Notes: a model not told the origin generated them from the letters alone. Numbered from the stretch's first letter, positions 12,101 to 19,490 are shown. The stretch is DNA of 64,000 nucleotides from Enoplosus armatus (GCF_043641665.1 NC_092186.1:18211001-18275000); one strand, 5' to 3'. A program made the numbers and translations.

Positions 12101-12461
12101 TCTCCGGGGCTGGTGTAGTATTCAGGCTGCTTTCAACCATCGTTTTCTCTGTTTCAGCCCCGGTCTTCCTCCGTGACCTCCTCTGCAGAGTGAGTCGTCC
12201 GCGGTAAGGAGTCTGCTGTCCGCTGCCGCTTTTAGACAACGCAGAGAGGACATACGTCCTGTTCACCTGTCGGCTTTTATCAGATGACCTGCTGTCTTCA
12301 CACGCAGAGTCTCCGGATGTTATCTCACTTTTGCCTAGCGTTGTGTCTGTCGCTTTTCGCTCCGCCAGGCGCTCTCTGCCCGGTGTCCTGGGTGTTGATG
12401 TTGACATTAGATGGTCATAATAAGCTGTATGCTTCCTCGCTTTTACACTGAATAACGACAT
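342..12461 (-). CDS. kif14: KIF14, kinesin family member 14 (C-terminus off window)
   Basis: KIF14 is a kinesin-3-family motor needed for cytokinesis. It is recruited to the midzone by PRC1 and binds citron kinase at the midbody. The 22 coding exons join in frame to about 1,199 residues: 12461-11437, 10756-10502, 10352-10265, 10084-9986, 9700-9648, 9529-9499, 9308-9201, 8964-8848, 8399-8281, 7855-7683, 6587-6440, 5951-5888, 5646-5462, 5159-5057, 4888-4731, 4608-4461, 4059-3913, 3500-3368, 2885-2792, 2573-2432, 1770-1664, 442-342. Order: basic disordered N-terminus (1-330), kinesin motor (about 331-690) with P-loop GQTGSGKS (418-425), switch I NDKSSRSH (535-542) and switch II DLAGSE (574-579), FHA domain (about 775-885), then coiled coils. 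The ATG at 12461 has a good Kozak context and lies just inside an apparent 3' splice site. Human KIF14 has about 1,648 residues, so roughly 450 C-terminal residues should lie left of base 1. Confidence 0.96.
1664..1770 (-). CDS. kif14: KIF14 coding exon 21: acidic linker
   Basis: Residues 1131-1165. [20 protein letters not shown] followed by a Ser-rich stretch ending FSRR, matching the human FCDPEDEWEPDI...SLSRRRS region. Acceptor ctcttcacag, donor gtaatt. Confidence 0.93.
2144..2177. repeat. (AT)n microsatellite
   Basis: 34-bp alternating A/T tract in KIF14 intron 20 (between coding exons 20 and 21). Confidence 0.95.
2432..2573 (-). CDS. kif14: KIF14 coding exon 20: [13 protein letters not shown] segment
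   Basis: Residues 1083-1130. It contains [20 protein letters not shown], nearly the same as human [20 protein letters not shown]. The start codon of the segment is split with exon 19 (AG plus G gives Arg). Confidence 0.94.
2792..2885 (-). CDS. kif14: KIF14 coding exon 19: [17 protein letters not shown] segment
   Basis: Residues 1052-1082, (V)[20 protein letters not shown] to NTVFS, matching human TTWSSMKLSMMIQEANAIS. The acceptor is ctgtattgcag. A second AG lies 11 nt further in (acceptor ...ctccacag). Confidence 0.86.
3144..3184. repeat. (TA)n microsatellite
   Basis: 41-bp alternating T/A tract in the KIF14 intron between coding exons 18 and 19. Confidence 0.95.
3368..3500 (-). CDS. kif14: KIF14 coding exon 18: stalk coiled coil
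   Basis: Residues 1008-1051, [20 protein letters not shown] to RENRTPQN, matching human EDHSIRHARILEALETEK. I chose the strong donor gtgaga after 3368 because it pairs in frame with the acceptor at 2885. A weaker in-frame pair (donor gtgact after 3354 with acceptor at 2874) is the alternative. Confidence 0.85.
3913..4059 (-). CDS. kif14: KIF14 coding exon 17: stalk coiled coil
   Basis: Residues 959-1007, [20 protein letters not shown] to [11 protein letters not shown]. 49 whole codons of heptad-like coiled coil, donor gtcagg. Confidence 0.92.
4461..4608 (-). CDS. kif14: KIF14 coding exon 16: stalk coiled coil
   Basis: Residues 909-958, [20 protein letters not shown] to [10 protein letters not shown]. 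Heptad-rich and charged; it aligns with human [20 protein letters not shown]. Confidence 0.94.
4731..4888 (-). CDS. kif14: KIF14 coding exon 15: end of FHA, start of stalk
   Basis: Residues 857-908, [20 protein letters not shown] at the end of the FHA fold, then [16 protein letters not shown], the start of the stalk. The DRVILGG..YFRFNHP signature is typical of kinesin-3 FHA domains. Confidence 0.95.
5057..5159 (-). CDS. kif14: KIF14 coding exon 14: FHA domain
   Basis: Residues 822-856, [20 protein letters not shown] then [14 protein letters not shown]. The VNG turn is typical of FHA domains. The joining codon with exon 13 (TG plus T) gives the Cys seen at this place in human KIF14. Confidence 0.94.
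5462..5646 (-). CDS. kif14: KIF14 coding exon 13: start of FHA domain
   Basis: Residues 761-821. It holds [20 protein letters not shown] and the conserved Ser-Ser-His of [16 protein letters not shown]. In FHA domains the SxxH stretch contributes to phosphothreonine recognition. This is the kinesin-3-type FHA domain that follows the motor. Confidence 0.95.
5888..5951 (-). CDS. kif14: KIF14 coding exon 12: coiled coil before FHA
   Basis: Residues 739-760, [21 protein letters not shown], a charged helix matching the human WKEKFEQAEKRKLQETKELQ segment. 64 bp, phase 2 to phase 0. Confidence 0.92.
5952..7682 (-). other. KIF14 introns 11 and 10 (around exon 6440-6587)
   Basis: Introns 5952-6439 and 6588-7682. 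A purine-rich stretch with GAGACG and GACA repeats lies at about 7015-7210. Nothing gene-like was recognised; the short ORFs here match no family I know. Confidence 0.6.
6440..6587 (-). CDS. kif14: KIF14 coding exon 11: neck coiled coil
   Basis: Residues 690-738, [20 protein letters not shown] to [10 protein letters not shown] short, charged coiled coil between motor and FHA domain, matching human IRELKAEIAKLKAAQ in position. Confidence 0.93.
7683..7855 (-). CDS. kif14: KIF14 coding exon 10: end of motor and neck
   Basis: Residues 632-689. [20 protein letters not shown] is the conserved end of the kinesin core. It is followed by [21 protein letters not shown], the last motor helix and neck. 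Confidence 0.95.
8118..8155 (-). mobile_element. Fragment of a teleost interspersed repeat (3' tail)
   Basis: The plus strand has ATCAGAATCAGAAATACTTT then ATTGATCCACAGGGGGA. On the minus strand this is the GGGGATCAATAAAGTATTTC tail found on many teleost LINE/SINE copies. Exact family not determined. In KIF14 intron 9 (between coding exons 9 and 10). Confidence 0.6.
8281..8399 (-). CDS. kif14: KIF14 coding exon 9: motor ([16 protein letters not shown])
   Basis: Residues 593-631, [20 protein letters not shown] then [19 protein letters not shown]. This is the conserved alpha-4/loop 12 microtubule-binding region of the motor. Phase 0 in, phase 2 out. Confidence 0.95.
8822..8845. repeat. (GT)n microsatellite abutting a KIF14 splice donor
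   Basis: 12 GT units on the plus strand, CA in the KIF14 transcript, starting inside the intron side of the coding-exon-8 donor. Confidence 0.95.
8848..8964 (-). CDS. kif14: KIF14 coding exon 8: motor switch II
   Basis: Residues 554-592, [20 protein letters not shown] then [19 protein letters not shown]. It contains the DLAGSE switch II motif. The donor is gtacac and runs straight into a CA repeat (TG repeat on the plus strand, 8822-8845). Confidence 0.95.
9201..9308 (-). CDS. kif14: KIF14 coding exon 7: motor switch I
   Basis: Residues 518-553, [20 protein letters not shown] then [16 protein letters not shown]. It contains the switch I motif NDKSSRSH that coordinates the gamma-phosphate of ATP. 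The exon is 36 whole codons. Confidence 0.95.
9499..9529 (-). CDS. kif14: KIF14 coding exon 6: 31-bp microexon
   Basis: Residues 507-517, (A)[10 protein letters not shown], matching NIVSSYADIQ of human KIF14. Acceptor ttatttcttctcag, donor gtaggt. Its length is not a multiple of three, so skipping it would break the frame inside the motor domain. Confidence 0.92.
9648..9700 (-). CDS. kif14: KIF14 coding exon 5: motor (LRVREHP segment)
   Basis: Residues 490-506, [17 protein letters not shown], the loop and strand region before switch I. A 53-bp exon with donor gtaagaa. Too short to stand alone as an ORF, but it aligns closely with the human motor. Confidence 0.93.
9986..10084 (-). CDS. kif14: KIF14 coding exon 4: motor ([14 protein letters not shown])
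   Basis: Residues 457-489. It contains [15 protein letters not shown], a highly conserved kinesin motif. The exon is 33 whole codons, with donor gtaagt. Confidence 0.95.
10265..10352 (-). CDS. kif14: KIF14 coding exon 3: motor (TMMGF segment)
   Basis: Residues about 427-456, beginning (T)[20 protein letters not shown]. It matches the kinesin segment straight after the P-loop and keeps the frame across both junctions. Confidence 0.94.
10502..10756 (-). CDS. kif14: KIF14 coding exon 2: motor with P-loop
   Basis: Residues 342-426, [10 protein letters not shown] to [18 protein letters not shown]. This exon carries the Walker A/P-loop that binds ATP. The acceptor is ctgttatag and the donor gtgagt. 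Phase is 2 in and 2 out. Confidence 0.95.
10923..11260 (+). mobile_element. Degenerate MITE-like DNA element, copy A
   Basis: Begins AGGGCTGCAAC and contains CTGCAGATTATTTTATCAA, CTATAAAATGTCAAAAA and CTTGTTTTGTCCAA, blocks also present in order at 54663. From memory this is a very common non-autonomous repeat of percomorph fish, probably hAT-derived. The right end is eroded. It lies in KIF14 intron 1 (between coding exons 1 and 2). Confidence 0.65.
11437..12461 (-). CDS. kif14: KIF14 coding exon 1: N-terminal extension and first motor strand
   Basis: Encodes residues 1-341: a basic, Ser/Pro/Thr-rich tail ending in [13 protein letters not shown], the first beta strand of the motor. VNRTYVLSA (67-75) and two copies of RLTLQRR (89-95 and 122-128) resemble segments of the human N-terminus, the part that binds PRC1. 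The exon ends AATGCCAG then gtttgt, phase 2. The sequence just 5' of the ATG (minus strand ctttttgtttttag, then CCGGCTGCC) looks like a 3' splice site, so the exon probably begins at 12470 and an upstream non-coding exon is expected. Confidence 0.95.
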
Positions 12462-12714
12462 GGCAGCCGGCTAAAAACAAAAAGGTTAAAATGAGCTTAA
12501 GGGTTGGGGAGCTAACGGCGACTCCACTCCGGTTGCTCTACGGTTGCCTAAAATACACGACATAGAAAATATGTAAAACGGACTCCAGTACAGCTCGGTA
12601 TGTTTAAAAGTGAATATAAATCCATTCGAATAAAATATGAGTTGTATCCAAGCGAACAGAGTTACTTTTGTTTATTATTGTCCCCTCATCTCTTCCGCCT
12701 TCGCCCGCTTCAAT

Positions 12715-12720
12715 TTCAAA
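12715..12720 (-). promoter_or_regulatory. kif14: CHR element (TTTGAA) of the KIF14 promoter
   Basis: The minus strand reads ggcggagacggTTTGAAatt. TTTGAA is the canonical cell-cycle genes homology region bound by the DREAM and MMB complexes. A GGCGG just upstream resembles a CDE, and GCGGGCGAA lies just downstream. KIF14 is a known G2/M gene, so this fits. Confidence 0.6.
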
Positions 12721-12742
12721 CCGTCTCCGCCAGTGACAGCTG

Positions 12743-12747
12743 ATTGG
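12743..12747 (-). promoter_or_regulatory. kif14: CCAAT box of the KIF14 promoter
   Basis: The minus strand reads AGCCAATCAGC, an NF-Y type CCAAT box about 280 bp upstream of the KIF14 ATG. It lies 22 bp upstream of a CHR element, the arrangement typical of genes expressed in G2/M. Confidence 0.6.
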
Positions 12748-13248
12748 CTGAATTCTTGGAAATCGTTACGTCACGTCATAGACGAGACATGTAGACACCT
12801 GAAGCTGACGCTAGGTGGCAGCATTATCAAGGTTATCCTACTTTGTAGCCATCTAGGCACAGAATCAACTGTCATTTACTGTAACCAGCTCTGAGGTTGT
12901 ATCCCAGTGGAGAAATTGCGCTACTCATGTTTTCCCTTCTAAAATTAGCACTCTACCGTTACAAAACGTGACGTAGACTCCATACTTTAAATAAAAACAA
13001 ATAACTCCATCAGCTGAGGAAGCTGAAGCAACTGAAAAAGCTCCAGAAAAAGGTAGTAAGTGGACCTAAATTTAATAAAGACCTGCTGTCTAAAAACTTA
13101 ATAAAACACAAAGCATTAAAGCAGTAAAGACACCACAAGTACATCACAGCAAGAAAGACTGTCCCTCAGGACCTGGGTTGATGTCTGGGTATTTGAGAGG
13201 ATAATTCCTCTATTTTAATGAATTGTCTTTCATTAATAACCCAACACA

Positions 13249-13280
13249 TTTATTTATAATACATCACAATTACATTTATT
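13249..13280 (-). terminator. ddx59: Likely DDX59 poly(A) signals
   Basis: AATAAA occurs on the minus strand at 13275-13280 and again at 13249-13254, about 90-120 nt after the DDX59 stop. Cleavage just left of 13249 would give a short 3' UTR. Confidence 0.5.
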
Positions 13281-13368
13281 TTTCCAAGAAAACAATATAC
13301 AAACTAAACATTTAGCATTTACTCAATAAATAGACTGCTCCATTGCAGGCAATGTTCGGAAGAACGTG

Positions 13369-13629
13369 CTACTTTTTGCGACGGTCGTGTTTCCTTATGA
13401 TGTCTAATAGATTGTTCTTGGTGACCAGCACATCATCAGTTTCCTGCCTGGCTTTCTGTCTTTCCCTCCTCTGCTGCTCATGGAGGTGGGGTGAGTTGAG
13501 GAGCTGAGGGGGCAGGATGGACCCTGTAGGTTTGACCCGGTTCACCACCTCCAGGAACAGTCGCTTGTTGTTGTTGTTGAGAAAGGTGATGGCTGTTCCT
13601 CTGTGTCCCAGCCGACCTGCCCTGCCCAC
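13369..13629 (-). CDS. ddx59: DDX59 coding exon 7: motif VI and C-terminus
   Basis: Residues 548-633 and the stop codon TAG at 13371-13369. It begins [20 protein letters not shown] (motif VI) and ends [11 protein letters not shown], matching the human C-terminus DIIRKHDKSNSQK. Confidence 0.95.
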   Translation of the reverse strand: MGRAGRLGHRGTAITFLNNNNKRLFLEVVNRVKPTGSILPPQLLNSPHLHEQQRRERQKARQETDDVLVTKNNLLDIIRKHDRRKK

Positions 13630-16600
13630 CTGGATGAGAAGACATGAAGGGAAAAATCTAATACTTTGCCTTCTCTAAAACTAACTATTTGTATACAATG
13701 AATTCCCTAATTTAACTGTGATTGACAAAGTATGAGATATTTATTTAAGGTTGAAAAATGGGATTCAATAACTATCACTCATTATTAATGTACTAATTAG
13801 TAAATACTAATTAATGAAGCTTCAACTCTCTGGAGTTGAACTTTACGACTTTTACACTTCCACATTTCACTTTCTACTGTGGGTAATACTAACCTGATGG
13901 ACATATTCATCCATTGTGTTTGGCATGTCAAAGTTAACCACCAATCTGACGTTGACTAGGTCCAGTCCTCTGCCTAGCACACCTGTACTGATCACCACTT
14001 CAAAGTCTCCATCCAGAAGACCCTGAGGACGCAACAGAGCAAATATCACACTGTCAGACATGTTTAACATTACAAGGTGGATAAAATGTGACATAAACAT
14101 TAGCATGGTTAGGACTTAAATATTGGTGAAAACAATATTTATGCTGCAGGATTTTAGCAAATGTAACTCTAATAGATCTGATGGTTGGTCCATCTTTGTA
14201 AACAATCAAACCCCAGAAACGTATTAGACATTATAGTGGAGATCCCAAAGACACCGAATATATATATTTAACCATAGCAAAATGTGTATAAAATGATGCA
14301 AAAGACCTATTATATTTCCATCTGATGTAAAGGTGCAGCCATATAAAAATGACACCAGCTTGAATATTCCCTCAGTGTAAGTATAAATAGCTTCAATGAC
14401 ATGTTGGAACGAGTAGAAACAGAACATATATGCAATACTTGCAATACTACTGGTGTGAGGACTTTCTTCCCTTCTAAAAATTCAAAGAAACTTAAAGGGA
14501 CATATAAGAGGAAAATCAACACTTGTGGAATCCAAATATCTGGATATCTGGATCATTCTGAACCTTGTCTATTTACATCTATTAATGTTTTACTTCTCCA
14601 CTTTCCTTTTTTTACCTACAGTAGTTGTGGTTTTGACAGCATCCTTCTGCATTCAATATACTGATAGAAACTGTTAATAAAAGTCTCAGCTCATGGTGTC
14701 TGTGGTCTTCCAGCTACAAGGTATTCAGTCTCTTGGACACCAAACACGGGAGAACTGCTATTTATTCACTTGACTGTGCATGTTCTGGCGGCCACTGGCC
14801 TCACCCTGAGGATGCGGTTGCGTTCCCACTGGCTCTTGTCGGAGTGGATTGCCACAGTGTTGAGGTCTGTCACCTTGGCGACTGCTTCGCACAGCAGATC
14901 AGCCCCCAGTTTACAGTCTACAAACACCACCACTGGAGGCTGGTACAGATTACTGTCCTGAAAAGCCACAAGGGAGACATAGGAGCAAGGTGAGATTTCA
15001 TTTTTTACATTAGACAACATTTCTATATTTCAACATAAAGATATTTTAGAAACATTAATATATTCTCTGATGATAAAAGGGGTTTACCAGTAGATGTAAC
15101 AGAGCCTGGGATTACAGATGAGTTCTTAAAAGTAGGCTATTTGCACCTTAAATCCTTATTCTCAAATCCAAATAGTTATTTTCCACATTGACAAATAAAG
15201 TGTTTCTGCCAAGAGCAGCAGGGTAGGTAAAGTGATAATGATGGGGCTTCAGCTCTAGGTCTATTGTTCTAGCTCCAGTTTGAGCAAATTTCCATGCTGT
15301 AGAGAGTTGCAACAATATGAAACAACTGTTTTGGGTCATTTCTATGTCATGTCCACTCCAAAGTTTTGGTTTTCTTGGGGTGTCTCATCCAAATAGCCTT
15401 CAAATCCCTGCAAGACCCACCACTTTTCCCTGTTCAGAGACAGCCTTATACTGTGAGCATTAAATTAAAAAAACAGCAGTCATGAATAACTTGGCTTAAA
15501 AAAAGATCGCCATCACAACCACCCTCTCCACAGATTAGTAGCTCCTGTTACTCACACAATGATCTAACAACACTTCTTCACCGGGTTAACTAAAGCAGAC
15601 CCTTCCTGCCCTGCCCTGTATAAATGGTACAAGCCATTGCTGGGATTCCTGGAGCAGGGCCATGGCTCAAGGCCCACCCATTTCCTCCAGACGGGGGCCA
15701 GGACTACAGCAATGGCTGTCTAAATATGGTGTAGTGGGGAGACTGGTCCATGGAGCTTAAGGACTTACCATCTTTACAGTCAGTTAATAAAATACCAAGC
15801 TGGTACCAGTGCGTAGCGAGACTGAGTGGTAAATCCACTGTAAACTAAAACTGAGATAATAACCCACTCTCTGATTTTGTCCTTACCAAAGCACTCTCCG
15901 GTTCTCCAGAGTACAATTAGACTTAATTTTACACAAAAACTAAGAAAACTGCTGACCTCTTAAAGAAAGCCTATAATGGCAGTGGAAGTGAGCTTTAAGC
16001 GATATCATCTTTTGAGATCTTTTTAAGTGAGAACCAGACTTGCTGACAAAAAGGAGACTGTGTGCTTTTTAAAGATACCTCTTCAAATCCAAATCAAAAC
16101 CTCAAGTCTATAACCTACATTGAGAATCTCAAACAGCTTCTTCTTCTTGGAGGGTTCCTCTACCCATAGCAGGATCTGCCTCACGTTGGCACAGGGCTGG
16201 TTCTTCTCTCCAATGGCAATACGGACGGGGTCACGAACCAATCGGGCAGCCAGCTCCTCAGTCCCCGTTGGGATGGTGGCCGACGCCAGCAGAGTCTGGT
16301 GTTCTTCTGGGACTTGCTCCAAAACCTCCAGCACCTGCTGCTGGAAGCCCATCTTCAACATAGTGTCGACCTACAGGATACACCACAAATACATATCAGG
16401 TTTCAGGACTTTCTCCATTTCTACACAGTACACAGCATTTAATAGAATACTTGACCACACTTACATTATCAACTATTATTATGTTGGGATATGACAAGAC
16501 TTCAGTCAACATTAGCCATCATAAAATCCTCTGTTTGTTCATCATATCATAGTGAAATCATTTCAAAACGTCTGCAAAGAACTTAAAAGAGTTATAACAT

Positions 16601-19089
16601 TACTGTCTTTGGTAGATACATTTTAATTTGACTAAAAAATTAAAATACAGGTACTTTTAATGAAATGTATTCAATTACGCTTTTAGGACCTTTTTGTTCT
16701 TTAAGCCACAACATTTTTTTTCAATGTTGGAACCCCTTTAAGTACTAAATAAATCTGAAGTGTTTGTCATACCTCATCAACCACCACAACCTTCACTTCA
16801 TCCAGCTGCACTGCCTTCTGCTTCAAGATCTCAAGGAGTCGCCCAGGGGTGGCTATGATAACCTACAGGGAATTAACAGAAGAACATGAAGATGTGGAAA
16901 GTGGTAGAATGTGTTTTGACTGAGGGAGGAGGAAATGACTGTAATAACAGAGACTGTACTTTGATGCTGCTTTTGAGGCGGTGGAGTTGTGGGGGAAGCG
17001 GCATGCCGCCCACCAGCAGTGCGGTTCTCATGTTGGGGAGGCCCATCACCAGCTCCTTGGCCTGTCTCTCTATCTGAAAGGCCAGCTCCCTGGTGGGGGT
17101 CAGGATGAGAGCAACAGGGCTACCCACACCATGAGCTGGTTTCTAAAGAAAGAAAACATACAGCATCTCAATACATATGCAAGCCCAAACGCAATTAGAT
17201 GAAGCAAGTAATGTTATAGAGTCCATGACGTTTCATGAATAGTTAAATACTACAAATAATGTGTTTTTGTGATAATAAGATGATGATAATTCTCTAGACT
17301 TTGTAGGTTCCTTTTGATTTTGCCCAAAAGACCAAAATGACCCGACCTGCACATTCCTTACTGTTGGTCACTTGTAATATTGGTAACCAAGGAAAATCCG
17401 ATTGTAATACGTCTATAAGTTAAGAACAAGAATTAAACAGTCGCAAGAAAAAGGAAAAGGGGAAAAAAAAGTCAATGCAACATTTTGGTAGAACTTTGCA
17501 TGACGACAACGTTGGTTACCACACAGCTCTTAATATAGCCAGTACATCTGCTCCAATAGATGTTTTCAAAAATTTGTTTCAGTTTAATTTAACATTTCCT
17601 CAACATAAGTCAACTTTCTGTTTGAAAAACTTTGAGGTAACATGGCCACTGATGAAATGTCTCTCCTCACTCAGTACCGCTGTTTAACAGCAGGAGAGTC
17701 AAAGGATCAAATGGTGCTAAAAACTGATCCACAAAATTGTCCATCTCCTGAAATTGTCTTTCTGCAACAAAAAACACTTCATACTGAAATACTTAAAACT
17801 CATCTCCTGGCTTTTCTGATAAAAAAAACAATATCTCTTCTTTTATTCTTTTATACTGTCCACCTCAATCATGGTGAAGTGTTCAAATGTTTACATTCCA
17901 TCCAACATCAGTATGCCTGTAACTCTATTTGGTTTTTACAAGTTGTTGTTGTGAATACAGACGCATTAATTCAAACTGGCTTTAGGTTATATGACGGCCA
18001 ACACATACTGTATCTCATACGTTGTGTCACACAAGTCTTTACCTTTACAATCAGCAGACATGTCAAAGGAGAAATCTGAAAGCCTCTTAAAATTAAAAAG
18101 GTGGACTTTGTTTGTATTTGTTTCCTCTATATGAGATGTCCTATAGAAGTTGCCTATAGTTTAAAAAGTAGCTTTCTCAGGGTATGAATAGGCAGTTTGA
18201 ATGCAAATTTAATGAATCTAAATGAAGGAATCTGATGTTAGCCGCATTACTGTACCTCAAGTGCCCTAACTACCACTGGTAGCAGGAAGGCTACAGTCTT
18301 CCCTGAGCCTGTGTCAGCACTGGCAATCACATCCCTGCCACTGAGACCAACAGGCACCATCTGCATCTGGACCGGCGTGGGTGCCTCATAGCCGGCCTTC
18401 TTCAGGTTGCCACTCAGTGTGGCAGGGAAGCCACAGTGTTCAAACTCAATGATGGGTCTCCTGACATTGCTCCCCTGGGTTTCAATGCCCAGCTCCTGTT
18501 TAATCCGCTGCACCTGCTCGTCTGTTAGGCCTGATATGAACCGATCTTCCCTGTACGAATAGCCAGCCTCACTTTCACCCACTCCACCAGTGTCAACTGC
18601 TGGCTGTTGAGGCCTTTGGTCTCCAGTTTTATCCTTACGGTTAAACACATCGGGCCCAGTCCCCATCCCCATTTTGGCCAAATGGTTGGCTTTGCACTCA
18701 AGACTGCAAACATCATTGTCAGTGCTGTCACAGATGTACTCCCCATAGCGACCACACATCACACAGACGGGCTCGCCTGGCTCCGGCCATCTCTGGCTCT
18801 TTTTGAATGATTTGACAGGTTCCTCCTCTTCCTCGTCCTCTGTATCACTTGAGGCAGACTTATGGCGGTCTTCACTCACTGAGCTCTCTGTCAAACCTGG
18901 AGAGTCTCCGCCTGCTTGTATTGTCTCATCCTGTGTTTTGGTGTCTTCACATGTCTCCTCCTTCTGACCAGGTGTCGCTGAACTACCTTCATCTTTTCTC
19001 TCCTCCTGACCGACTTTGCTTTTCTTATTCAAAACTTGTTCTGAGCCTTGAGCAGGTCTCTTCACTTTCAGGGCTCTTGGCATAAACAT
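13369..19089 (-). CDS. ddx59: DDX59, zinc-finger HIT DEAD-box RNA helicase (complete)
   Basis: An ATP-dependent RNA helicase; loss in humans causes orofaciodigital syndrome V. Seven coding exons (19089-18256, 17142-16960, 16862-16773, 16370-16119, 14957-14805, 14022-13894, 13629-13369) join in phase 0 throughout to 633 residues plus TAG; the human protein has 619. Order: acidic N-terminus; HIT-type zinc finger [12 protein letters not shown]...CSLEC (109-132); Q motif ending PTPVQMQ; motif I ADTGSGKT (258-265); Ia PTREL (294-298); Ib TPGR (344-347); motif II DEVD (368-371); III SAT (399-401); [11 protein letters not shown] (516-525); VI HQVGRAGR (546-553). Motif II is DEVD where human has DEAD. 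The start at 19089 matches human MFVPRSLKIKR. Its 5' neighbour CAMSAP2 is divergent, and KIF14 follows in tandem. Confidence 0.97.
13894..14022 (-). CDS. ddx59: DDX59 coding exon 6: motif V
   Basis: Residues 505-547, [20 protein letters not shown] then [23 protein letters not shown]. It has [10 protein letters not shown], the DDX59 form of motif V. 43 whole codons. Confidence 0.95.
14023..14804 (-). other. DDX59 intron 5
   Basis: AT-rich intron of 782 bp between coding exons 5 and 6. Its short ORFs resemble no known protein. No repeat or RNA gene recognised. Confidence 0.6.
14805..14957 (-). CDS. ddx59: DDX59 coding exon 5: RecA domain 2, motif IV
   Basis: Residues 454-504, [20 protein letters not shown] to [22 protein letters not shown] is the motif IV strand and IHSDKSQ the motif IVa helix start. 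51 whole codons with donor gtgagg. Confidence 0.95.
14958..16118 (-). other. DDX59 intron 4 with a long imperfect hairpin
   Basis: An 1,161-bp intron. AGCCATTGCTG at 15632-15642 is the reverse complement of CAGCAATGGCT at 15707-15717, with further pairing of TCCTGG/CCAGGA inside. No coding exon was seen. Confidence 0.6.
16119..16370 (-). CDS. ddx59: DDX59 coding exon 4: motif II/III and domain linker
   Basis: Residues 370-453. It begins GTC GAC ACT ATG, giving [20 protein letters not shown], so motif II reads DEVD. SAT (motif III) is at 399-401. It continues into the start of RecA domain 2 ([20 protein letters not shown]). Confidence 0.95.
16773..16862 (-). CDS. ddx59: DDX59 coding exon 3: motif Ib and first half of motif II
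   Basis: Residues 340-369, [20 protein letters not shown] then [14 protein letters not shown] is motif Ib. The exon ends with the Asp-Glu of the Walker B box, and the last two residues of motif II come from the next exon. Confidence 0.94.
16960..17142 (-). CDS. ddx59: DDX59 coding exon 2: motif Ia
   Basis: Residues 279-339, [20 protein letters not shown] to [12 protein letters not shown]. It has the PTREL (Ia) and VGG motifs of RecA domain 1 that contact RNA. 61 whole codons. Confidence 0.95.
17143..18255 (-). other. DDX59 intron 1 (between coding exons 1 and 2)
   Basis: An 1,113-bp AT-rich intron. A plus-strand ORF of 145 codons at 17642-18079 has no recognisable domain and is antisense to DDX59, so I treat it as chance. 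Nothing else was recognised. Confidence 0.6.
18256..19089 (-). CDS. ddx59: DDX59 coding exon 1: zinc finger, Q motif, motif I
   Basis: Residues 1-278. A low-complexity acidic tail ([10 protein letters not shown] at 81-90) precedes [20 protein letters not shown] and the HIT zinc finger. The Q-motif region [20 protein letters not shown] and Walker A ADTGSGKT follow. Donor gtacag after CTTGAG. A 3' splice site (ttctgatgttcacag) 18 nt upstream of the ATG places the exon start at 19107. Confidence 0.96.
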
Positions 19090-19421
19090 TTTTTATGGAC
19101 TGTTAACCTGTGAACATCAGAAAACCAGATGTAAATATTAAGTTGATGTCAAGGATTTAGGGGTCAGAGTTTTATTGGGACGGAGGAAACTCGGGCTTGA
19201 GCTTCCACAGCACTGAACTAACGTTACGTATTCCTTCTGTAAACTGACAGTCGTACAGTAACGAAATTAGTTTCAGAAAGACAAATATAACTCCTGACTG
19301 CTACTACGAACAAGTCAAAAGCTTTCACATTTCCGACTGCTTTTCAAACCAAAGTTCGGCCATAAATGCCGGGAAGTATCTTAGCTGAATGTTTCATATA
19401 AATGTAAAGCATTACACATAC

Positions 19422-19490
19422 CTCCTCGCGTCTTCCTCCAACAGTTCAAAACAATCACCGGTGCAGACTAATGACGTAATGCTGCATTGC
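19422..19490 (-). other. ddx59: Probable DDX59 non-coding first exon (5' UTR)
   Basis: The minus strand has GACGCGAGGAG then gtatgtg, a good 5' splice site at 19421, in a CpG-containing stretch. It pairs with the acceptor at 19108 upstream of the ATG. The left edge is well placed; the right edge (transcription start) is a guess. Confidence 0.55.
19472..19479. promoter_or_regulatory. ddx59: CRE-like site near the DDX59 start
   Basis: TGACGTAA, a near-perfect CREB/ATF site, sits about 50 bp upstream of the inferred DDX59 first splice donor, where a core promoter is expected. Confidence 0.45.

Larger units (their letters stand above)
12471..13248. other. Intergenic region DDX59 3' end to KIF14 5' region
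   Basis: It holds the probable KIF14 5' UTR intron and exon (about 12471-12700), the CCAAT/CHR promoter, and the sequence beyond the likely DDX59 poly(A) site. The exact KIF14 first exon and its donor could not be fixed from sequence. No other gene seen. Confidence 0.6.

Noticed and set aside
17642..18079. 145-codon plus-strand frame in DDX59 intron 1
   Set aside because: AT-rich, no domain, antisense to the gene, no sign of splicing or a promoter.
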